DNA of 64,000 nt, taken from contig MVRE01000006.1 in NCBI GenBank assembly GCA_002067895.1, positions 287,849 through 351,848 of the forward strand, given 5' to 3'. Positions 6,319 to 15,200 of the stretch are shown here, in pieces. Each line of letters begins with the position of its first letter. The first letter of the stretch is position 1. Source of the stretch: Methanoregula sp. PtaU1.Bin051. GTDB lineage: Archaea; Halobacteriota; Methanomicrobia; Methanomicrobiales; Methanospirillaceae. A program made the translations under genes and the position numbers. The notes under the pieces are model-generated. The model was not told where the DNA came from, did no database searches, and was given only the letters and a program-made list of their open reading frames with translations.

Positions 6319-8586
6319 ATGCGTTCCCCGTTTGAATGGCTCTCGTCACTTATCCAGTCGCACCCGAAAGTCGTTGCGGCAGTATTCATTCTCTTCATAG
6401 CTCTTGCGCTGTACGGTACGACGCTAATCACGATGGAGACCGGTACAGAGACGTACCTTGACAAGAACACGGAACGCTGGATGCTGCTGGATCTCTATAC
6501 AAAAACCTTCCAGGCAGACAGTGTCATGATCCTTGTCGAAGCAGATAATGTGCTCGATCCCGACGTCCTAGCCTATGTCGAAGCGCTTGAAGACGATTTA
6601 TCGCGGGAGCGGTATGTGACGGGAACCAGCAGTATCGTGGACTTAATCAAGGACAGGAACGGGGGCGTGCTGCCGGCCAACAGCGCGGAGGTATGGCGGA
6701 TCAAGGAAGAATTGCCAGCGGGGATGCTGGAACGGTACCTGCCTTCAAACACCATGCTGATCGGCGTAGTGTCCCTTGAAACAGGGCTTGAGGACTCCCA
6801 GAAATTCAGCCTGCTTTCCCGTCTTGAGAAGCGGATCGGAATGTCGGACCGGCCTCCCGGTGTCACAATTGTTGTGACCGGCGACTCTGCCTTTTCCAAG
6901 GAGATGTCGGCAGAGATGAGCAAATCCATGGGCACGCTGATCATGGCTGCGATGGTACTGATGGTGATCGCCGTCGGGCTTCTCTTCAGCCATGTACGGT
7001 ACCGGCTCCTCGCTGTATTTATTGTCGGGACTGGTCTCGTCCTCACGTTCGGGTTCATCGGGATCGCCGGTATGCCGATAACCATGGTCACGATTGGTGC
7101 GTTTCCCGTCATGATCGGGATCGGGATCGATTATGCGATCCAGTTCCACCAGCGGTTTGACGAGGAAGCACGCAGGGTACCGCTTGCCGAAGCGGTCAGG
7201 ATCACGATCACCAAAGCCGGCCCATCAGTACTCTATGCCATGCTTGCAACGGCAATGGGCTTTATCGCGCTGACAATATCCCCACTGCCGATGATCCGGA
7301 GTTTCGGTCTGGTCTGTGTGATCGGTATATCCTGCTGTTATATCGCGGCCATTGTAATCGTCCCGACTATCGGGCTGCTTGCGCAATACCGGCCGGTAGT
7401 TGATGACGCTGTGCCAAAAAAGGGGAAGATGTCGGGGATGGAGAGATATAATAGCATGGTCGGGCGGTTTGTCGGATTCGTTTCGAGAAACCCGGTACCG
7501 GTCCTGATCCTCTGTGTCCTGATTACGTTCATCGGGTTCCAGATGGACAACCAGATCATTGTCAACACAGACGAGAAGACGTTTGTCCCTGCCAATATGC
7601 CGGCCAAAGTGAACCTTGACAAGGTCAAGCGCACTATGGGCGAAACGTCAACAACACCCCTTCTCGTGCGGGGAGACGATGTCCTCTCTCCGGATGCCAT
7701 CCGCTGGATGGACGAGCTCCAGCAATACGAGGAGACGCACAACAGCAAGGTTACCGGGTCGGTTAGCATTGCATCATACCTGAAACAATACAACAACGGC
7801 ATCCTGCCGGCAAGTATCCCGGATATCCAGTCTGTTCTGTTAAAGATACCAAAAGAAACGAGGGATCGGTATGTTGACGGAAAGATCGTTGCGGTAATCG
7901 AATTCTCCACGGTCGACATGCCCAACGACATCGCGATGTCGATGATCTCGAATATGGATAAGGACCTTTCATGGAAAGTCCCGCCCCCGGGTGTCTCGGC
8001 CTCATTCACCGGCCGTGGAGAGATGTTTGCCAACCTGATCAGGGAGATCCGGAACGGCAAGACGCAGATGACCCTGCTGGGGTTCGGGATGATCCTTGCC
8101 TTCCTCTATCTGATCTACCGGAAATTTGTCAAGGCGGCAACCCCGCTCGTGCCCATCATCATGATTGTCGGGTGGAACGGGCTTATTATGTATGTTCTGG
8201 GGATCGATTACACGCCACTGACAGCGACACTCGGTTCGATGTCGGTCGGGGTGGCTTCCGAGTATACTATCCTGATCATGGAACGGTACTACGAGGAACG
8301 GGCTAACGGGCTCCCCCTTATGGACGCGGTCCGTTACAGTATCCAGCAGATCGGAACAGCAATCACGGTCTCCGGTATGACCACGGTCTTCGGATTTGCC
8401 GCCCTCACGATCTCCGCGTTCGGCATCATCAGCAACTTCGGGACAGTAACAGTTATCTCGGTATTCTTTGCCCTCATCGGTGCAATCATCGTGATGCCGG
8501 CGATCCTTGTCATAATCGGCGGTCTTGAAAACGGGGGAAGCAAAAAACGTCAGTTATCCGCTGAACTGCCCGGGACAAACGAATAG
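6319..8586 (+). CDS. RND-superfamily exporter (HAE3/MMPL-like)
   Basis: A 755-residue integral membrane protein made of two similar halves. Each half has one N-terminal helix (about 17-37 and 390-410), a large extracytoplasmic domain and a five-helix bundle. The bundles contain MIGIGIDYAIQFHQRF and MSVGVASEYTILIMERYYEE, the acidic segment expected of proton-coupled RND exporters. Archaeal HAE3 members have no outer-membrane partner and their substrates are unknown; lipids are plausible. The gene is alone, facing mscL across a hairpin-rich spacer. Confidence 0.85.
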   Translation: MRSPFEWLSSLIQSHPKVVAAVFILFIALALYGTTLITMETGTETYLDKNTERWMLLDLYTKTFQADSVMILVEADNVLDPDVLAYVEALEDDLSRERYVTGTSSIVDLIKDRNGGVLPANSAEVWRIKEELPAGMLERYLPSNTMLIGVVSLETGLEDSQKFSLLSRLEKRIGMSDRPPGVTIVVTGDSAFSKEMSAEMSKSMGTLIMAAMVLMVIAVGLLFSHVRYRLLAVFIVGTGLVLTFGFIGIAGMPITMVTIGAFPVMIGIGIDYAIQFHQRFDEEARRVPLAEAVRITITKAGPSVLYAMLATAMGFIALTISPLPMIRSFGLVCVIGISCCYIAAIVIVPTIGLLAQYRPVVDDAVPKKGKMSGMERYNSMVGRFVGFVSRNPVPVLILCVLITFIGFQMDNQIIVNTDEKTFVPANMPAKVNLDKVKRTMGETSTTPLLVRGDDVLSPDAIRWMDELQQYEETHNSKVTGSVSIASYLKQYNNGILPASIPDIQSVLLKIPKETRDRYVDGKIVAVIEFSTVDMPNDIAMSMISNMDKDLSWKVPPPGVSASFTGRGEMFANLIREIRNGKTQMTLLGFGMILAFLYLIYRKFVKAATPLVPIIMIVGWNGLIMYVLGIDYTPLTATLGSMSVGVASEYTILIMERYYEERANGLPLMDAVRYSIQQIGTAITVSGMTTVFGFAALTISAFGIISNFGTVTVISVFFALIGAIIVMPAILVIIGGLENGGSKKRQLSAELPGTNE

Positions 8587-8641
8587 AAAACCGATCCTTT
8601 CGATTAAGACGGAGTGCTCGGTAAAAAATATAAATCTTTTT

Positions 8642-8729
8642 TGAAGGATGCGAAGCGTTCGAGAAGAAAATCATCAGATTTTCTTGGAAGGATGCGAAGC
8701 GTTCGAGAAGAAGATTGTTAAATCTTCTT
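8642..8729. repeat. Tandem 44-bp duplication, each copy ending in a hairpin
   Basis: Two 44-bp units (8642-8685 and 8686-8729) share 26 bases exactly from 8643 and 8687 (GAAGGATGCGAAGCGTTCGA onward) and each ends in a perfect stem. The stems differ in two base pairs, and in both cases the two arms changed together (A:T to G:C and C:G to T:A), while the loops diverged freely. This covariation suggests the RNA fold is what is kept. The second stem overlaps the stop codon of mscL. Confidence 0.75.
8664..8685 (-). terminator. Hairpin 1 downstream of mscL
   Basis: Perfect inverted repeat AAGAAAATC / GATTTTCTT with a 4-base loop at 8673-8676. On the leftward strand it is followed within about 20 bases by an A/T-rich run (8621-8648 region) and so could end mscL transcription. 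Confidence 0.55.
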
Positions 8730-8730
8730 C
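8707..8730 (-). terminator. Hairpin 2 enclosing the mscL stop codon
   Basis: Perfect 10-bp stem GAAGAAGATT / AATCTTCTTC with loop GTTA at 8717-8720. The leftward stop codon (8718-8720) sits in the loop, so the structure includes the last codons of mscL. Confidence 0.5.
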
Positions 8731-9095
8731 GAAGTGTCTCCTTTCATGATATATTTCACGATAAGGAACACTGCAAGCGCAATGATAACGAAGTCGATGA
8801 TATTCCCCAACATATCCCCGGCCAGGAACTTGACCGGCCCAATGTCGAGCGTTGCAGTCCTCCAGTCGCCCTGCGGCATGATAACGGCGATGACCGGCAT
8901 GATGACGTCGCTGACAACCGCTGTCACCAGCTTGGTTGCAGCTGCGCCGATCACAAAAGCCACCGCAAGCCCGATCACCTGGTACTTCCTGAGGAATTCC
9001 ATGAACTCCTCCTGGAAGCCGCGGGCACCTTTTGTCAGGTCCCTGACCCCTTCCCCAACTAACTTTTCAGCCTGGTTCAGATCTTTAGATGCCAT
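8718..9095 (-). CDS. mscL: Large-conductance mechanosensitive channel MscL
   Basis: Pressure-relief channel of the cytoplasmic membrane that opens under hypo-osmotic stress. The 125-residue protein has the MscL layout: amphipathic N-terminal helix, EFLRKYQVIGLAVAFVIGAAATKLVTAVVSDVIMPVI pore helix (TM1), a short loop, TM2 (NIIDFVIIALAVFLIVKYI) and a short charged tail. The N-terminus is about 20 residues longer than in typical bacterial MscL. It stands alone, and its 3' end lies in the duplicated hairpin element. Confidence 0.92.
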   Translation of the reverse strand: MASKDLNQAEKLVGEGVRDLTKGARGFQEEFMEFLRKYQVIGLAVAFVIGAAATKLVTAVVSDVIMPVIAVIMPQGDWRTATLDIGPVKFLAGDMLGNIIDFVIIALAVFLIVKYIMKGDTSKKI

Positions 9096-9246
9096 ACCGG
9101 TATCACCAGAATGTGGACGTCCCTTACGTCCGATGACAGGAGATTGGTTGTTCTCGTTACCTAAATATCTTGGCTTCCCTCAGGGATCCGGTAACAAGCT
9201 GCCTCTCCGGGAAAATCTGCAGTCATGAAGAAAAAGGAGGATCCGT
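9096..9246. other. Intergenic spacer upstream of mscL
   Basis: 151 bp holding the leftward mscL promoter and the end of the TPR gene. A TTACCTAAATATCTTGG stretch at about 9160-9176 includes a reverse-strand TATA-like element. No other feature seen. Confidence 0.3.
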
Positions 9247-12200
9247 TCACTTCTGGCGCAGGAGCCTGATGAGATCGTTCTTCATCCGCTGCACTTTCTC
9301 GTCATGGGGCCGCAGGGCAAGAACGCGGTTGAGTGCGGCAAGGGCCTCGCGGTGCCGCCCCAGCATCTGGAGGGCGGTGCTCTTGTTGAACCACGCGACT
9401 GGATCGCTCTTTTCGAGTGCAAGCGACCGATCGAATGCGGCGAGGGCATCGGCATGCCGCTGCAGTTCCCCAAGAACGCACCCTAAAAAGAACCATCCCT
9501 TGGCAATGGACGGGTCGATGGCAAGGCCGCGCTCGTAGGAATTTACGGCCTCCTCGAACATGCCGGTGTTCTTCAGCGCAGAGCCCCGGTTGATCCAGCC
9601 TGCCGCGTTTTCAGGATCGATGGCAAGGGCCCTGTCGTATGCCTCGACCGCCTCCATATGCATTCCCATATGGCTCAGTGCAGACCCTTTGTTGTTCCAC
9701 GCTGCGGCATCAATTGGGTTAAGGGCAAGTGCATGGTCAAAGACGGAGATCGCTTCTTCGAATTGGCCCAGCCGCATCAGCGCATTACCCTTGTTGAAAA
9801 GGGCATCCGTATCGTCCGGGTTAATCGCAAGCGCTTCGTCGAACGCTGCGACAGCCTCGGTATGCCTGCCGAGCCGGCTCAGTGCAGACCCCTTGTTGTT
9901 CCATGCTTCGGCATTGGCCCGTTCGATGGAAAGTGCCCGGTCAAGGGTAGCGAGCGCTTCCTCGGAGCGACCGAGGCGATTGAGCGCATTGCCCTTGTTG
10001 TACAGGAGTTCCGCATCGTCCGGTTTGAACACAAGTGCCCTGTCATATGCTGCGATTGCTTCATCATACCGTCCCAACTTGTGGAGCGCAAACCCCTTGT
10101 TCCGCCAGCCGACCGGGTGATTCGGCTGGAGTGCGAGGGCATGGTTGTATGCTGCGACTGCCTCCTCGTGCCTCCCCAGCCAGTGGAGGGCATTGCCCTT
10201 GTTGTTCCAGTCAGCGGCCTGATTGGGATCCAGTGAGAGTGCATGGTCGTAGGCTTCGACAGCTTCTTCGAACCTTCCCAGTTGGCTCAGGGCAAGACCC
10301 TTGTTCTTCCAGCTGGCCGTAAGTAACGGGTTGAGACCGAGTGCTTTCTCGTATGCAGTAACCGCTTCCTCGTGCCTCCCCAACCTGTCCAGAACAGATC
10401 CCATGTTGTTCCATGCATCGGCATCATCCGGGCGAAGGGCAATGACACGGTCGAGTGCCGGGATCGCATCGGCCGGCCGGTTCAGGGCGATGAGGGCAAG
10501 GGCCTTGTTCTGCCATGCCTGCCAGTCATCCGGTTTTACGATGAGGCCATTATCATATGTAACGACAGCCTCATCATATCTCCCGAGATCGGTCAGTGCG
10601 TTGCCCCTGTTGAACCAGGCATCGTTGTTTTTGTCATCAATGGCAAGCGCTTTGTCAAAAGATGCGATAGCTTCCTCGTGGCGACCGGTCATGCTGAGTG
10701 CAGTGCCGCGGCTGGTCCACCCGGTTGAGTCACGGGGGTCAAGGAGCACCGCCTGGTCGAGTGCAGTGATTGCCTCTTCCGGCTTTCCCTGCCGGATCAG
10801 TGCCAGCCCCTTGTTGTGGTATGCGGTAGCATCGTCCCGCCGGATCGCAAGAACCCTTTCAAATGCCGTGACCGCTTCCGGGTATTCCGCAAGCCGCATG
10901 AGGATGACCCCCAGACCGAACCAGATATCAGCGTCCTGCGGGAGCTTCTCAAGAGCCTTGTCGTATGCTGCAACAGCATCGTGGAAATGCTCCAGCTGTT
11001 CGAGAGCGGCTCCTTTGTTTGCGAGCACAATCGGATCGGATGGGTCGGCAAGGAGTGCCTTGTCAAGGGCAGCAATGGCATCATCGGGTTTACCGAGGCT
11101 GATCAGGGCAGCACCTTTTGCATTCCATGCCGCAGCCCATGACGGTTCTATGAACAAAGCCCTGTCATAAGCCGCGATGGCCTCACGGTATTGCCCGAGA
11201 TCCGAGAGGGCATTGCCCTTCCTGTACCATGCACCGGCATGACGGGTGTCGATGGCAAGCCCGCTCTCATAGGCAGCGACAGCTTCATTCAGGCGCTTTA
11301 CTTTGACAAGAGCGTCAGCTTTCCCGAACCAAGCTGCCGTGGATTTCCCATCAATGGCAAGCACACCGTCATACGCCGCGATCGCATCTTCATACCTTTG
11401 CAACCTGATCAATGCGGCCCCTTTACCCAGCCAGGCGCGGATTAATGAAGGGTCAGCAGTAATTGCGCGACTGAATGCAGCGACAGCCTCTTCTGAAAGA
11501 TCAAGCCGGCAGAGTGCCTGGCCTTTGCGGCACCATGCCACTGCGTGATCAGGGTCGATGGTGAGTGTGCCGTCGAGGGCCACGAGCGCCTTGTCATACT
11601 GCCTGAGATCGTACAGGAGGGTCCCCATATTAAACCAGGTATCGCGGGTATTGTCGCCTAGGGCAATCGCCTGTTCATAAGCAACAATGGCTTCTTGCGG
11701 GCGTTCGAGCCGGAACAGCGCCGTACCTTTGGCAGACCAGACGGATGCATCATCAGGTTTTAATTCCGCAGATTTTTCAAAAGCGGCGATTGCATCGGCA
11801 TATCGGTTCATCTGCATGAGTACATGGCCCCGCCGGGTCCATGCCATTGCATCGTACGGTGCATAGGAAACCGCCTTGTCGTACGCCTGGGCAGCATCGT
11901 CTATCCGGCCGATTTTTTCCAGGCAGATTCCCCGGTTATGCCACATGGACGGATCGTCAGGCCTGATAGCGAGCCCCTTATCATATGCATCGATTGCCTC
12001 CGGAAACCGGTTGAGGGTCATCAGCGTTATACCGATGCTGCTCCAAGCAGCCGCATCTTCCGGATTTATCGCGATCGCTCGGTTGAAGGAATCGAGTGCA
12101 GCCTCATACTGCCGTATCCCGGTAAGCGCCACGCCCCGCTGGATCCAGATCCCTGCCATCTTCGGATCCGTAGCGAGCGCCCGGTCATATTCAACTATTG

Positions 12201-15200
12201 CGTCTTCGGTCCTGCCGATGCTCTCAAGTGCCTTCCCCTTGGCGAGCCGTGCAGGGATGTCATCCGGCCGGATGGCAAAACCGCGGTCCAGCGCTGAGAC
12301 CGCCTCCCGGTACCGCCCGAGAGTGCAGAGGAGCGAACCTTTCTGGAACCACGCCGATGCGTCTGAAGGGTCGAGGCTGGCAGCCTTGTCGTAAGCGTCC
12401 GATGCTTCCTGTACCCTGCCGAGCGTTTCGAGCACTGATGCTTTTTCCCGCCACAGCCCGGCACTTACCGTGCCTGCCGCTGTTGCCTTGTCAAATGATT
12501 CCAGCGCCTCGGTGTTCCTGCCGAGCCCGGCGAGCGCTCTTCCCCTGAGGCGCCATAAATGTCCGTTTGCCGGATCTTCAGCGAGACAACGGTCAAAGGA
12601 TGCGATTGCGTTCTCGTACTGGTTGTCGTCAAGAAGCACCGATCCAAGGCTCTGCCACGCCTCATTGTACTCTGGTTGGATCTCAATTGCTCTTCTGTAT
12701 GCGGCTATGGCATCCGGCCTTTTTCCAAGCGCTTCCAGGGCCGCCCCCTTATGATACCATGCCTCGGCATTCTGCGGCAGGATCGTTATCGCGGTTTCAT
12801 ATGCCGCGATCGCCTCCTCGTACCTGTTCAGGCCGGAGAGCGCGTGCCCTTTATTGAACCACGCCTGTGCATAGGACGGGTTAAGATCGATGGCCGTATC
12901 GAGCGCGGCAACTGCGCGTTCATTCTCATTCATGTTGATGAGGGCCGATCCTTTATTGTTCCAGACAATGGCGTCATTGGCATCGAGCGCGAGCGCCTTG
13001 TCGAAAGAGTCAAGAGCTTCTGCGTACCTTCCTAGCTCGTTGAGTGTCGACCCCTTGTTGTTCCACGTGACAGGATCAGAGGGATGGAGTGTCAGGGCAC
13101 TGGTATACGCACGGACGGCTTCCTCATAGCGCCCGGTACCGCTCAGCATGTTCCCTTTTGCCGCCCAGGCTTCTGCGTATGCCGGGTCGAGACTCAGGGC
13201 TTTCTCGTACTCTTCCAGAGCACCGGCCTGGTCGCCTTTACCCTCCAATGCCCTGCCCCGTGCGAAACGGGCACGGGCATCGTCCGGCTGCAGGGCAAGG
13301 GCATGATCCAGCGAATCGATCGCTTCTGCATTCCTGCTGAGCCTGATTAAAATAACCCCTCGTTCTGTCCATGCACTGGCGTTGTCAGGGGTCTTTGCAA
13401 GCACCTGGTCAAATGCAGAGACCGCGCTCTCATATTGCCCGGTGCCGGCAAGGGCTGTTCCGCGCCCTGCCCATGCAGCCGTGTTTTCAGGATCCAGCGC
13501 TATCGCCCGATCGAACGCAACGATGGCCTCCTCAAGATACCCCAGTACGGTCATCGCGGAACCTTTTGCCGACCAGACAGCTGTGAGGTCGGGATTGATG
13601 ACAAGGGCACGGTCGAAGGCGGCTGTTGCCTCATCATACCTGCCGGTTGCAGCAAGTGCCCGCCCCTTACCGGCCCATGCGGAAGCATCATCCGGTTTTA
13701 ATGCAAGAGCCTTGTCAAAGAACTCTGCAGACTCCTCGTTGCGCCCGAGCACTGAAAGTACCATTCCTTTCCGGATCAGGAGATCTGCATCATCAGGCCA
13801 GGATGAGAGGGCCGAGTCGAGCGCATTTACCGCCTCATCGTACCTTCCGAGGTTGCACAAAGTAATTCCCTTACCGGCCCATGCTGCAGTATTGTGGGGA
13901 TCCAGCGCTATCGCACGGTCGAAGGCGACAATCGCATCTCCATACTTTTTGAGCTGGATGAGGGCGGATCCTTTCTTCTCCCAGATAGCCCCCAGTGATC
14001 CGTCAATAACAAGCGCGTTGTCAAAAGCACCTAGCGCTTCTGTAATGCGGCCTTGTGACAGGAGCGCGATGCCCTTCCCGGCCCACGCAGGTGCAGAACC
14101 GGCATCAAGGTTGAGGACGATATCGAATGCCGCAACTGCTTCATCGACCCTGCCCAGCTGCCGGAGGATCTCAGCCTTAGAAAGCCACGTCTCAGTGCCA
14201 TGTGGCTCGAGCGTGAGAACATGGTTGTATATCTCAAGGGCTTCTGCAAGCCTGTTTACGGCGACCAGGGCCCCCCCAAGGTTTTTCCAGATTGCCGGGT
14301 TGTCCTGATCCAGCGCGGCAGCCTTGGAAAATGCCTCCGCTGCCTCGCTGTCCCTGTGCAGTGTTTTAAGAACAGATCCCTTCCGGTTCCAGACAATCGC
14401 CTGGTCGGGTTCCAGCGCAAGGGCACGATCGAGAGATGCAAGTGCCTCCTCGTTCTTCGTGATGCCGGCAAGTGCCGTTCCCCTGCCCGCCCACGCCTGG
14501 CCGGATTCGGGGTCGATTGCTAGCGACCTGTCGAATGCGACGATTGCCTCGTCATACTTCCGTATCTTTAAAAGCGCTGCGCCTTTGCTATACCAGAGAA
14601 CGGCATCGTCGCCAATGATATGCAGTGCCCGGTCATATGCACGGATCGCAACATCGTACCTCCCGATCTCGGCAAGCGCGTTCCCCTTGTTCATCCATGC
14701 GGCCGCATAGTCCGGGCGTATCGCGGTCGCCTGCTCGAAAGCGGCGATTGCCTCGCGGTGCATGCCGAAATTGAGGAGGGCGAGTCCCTTGTTATTCCAG
14801 ATTGCGGCGTCCTTCGGTTCGATATCGAGTGCCTGCTGGTAGGTCCTGATAGCATCCTCGTAGTGCCCGAGCTCGCGGAGCGCCGTTCCTTTCGCGTCCC
14901 AGACAGAAGCATCCTTCGCTCCCATCTCGATCGCCCGGTCCAGCGACTCGACCGCTTCGATATACTGCCCAAGCCGGAGCATAACCATGCCCCGCCCTCT
15001 CCAGACCTCCGGGTCCTGAGCGTTGATACGGGCGGCGTTATCGAAGGATTCTACTGCATCCTGCTCCCGGCCAAGGCGGTCGAGAAGATCCCCCCTGACA
15101 ACCCATGCACGGGAGTCTTTGGGTTCAAGGGTAAGGGCGGTCGTGACAGCTGCAAGGGCATCTTCCGTCTGGCCGAGCGATGAAAGGAGCAGGGCTTTAT

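Noticed and set aside
10301..11170. Long rightward frames antisense to the giant TPR gene
   Set aside because: They are compositional shadows of the TPR codons; products are Ser/Ala-rich without family features.
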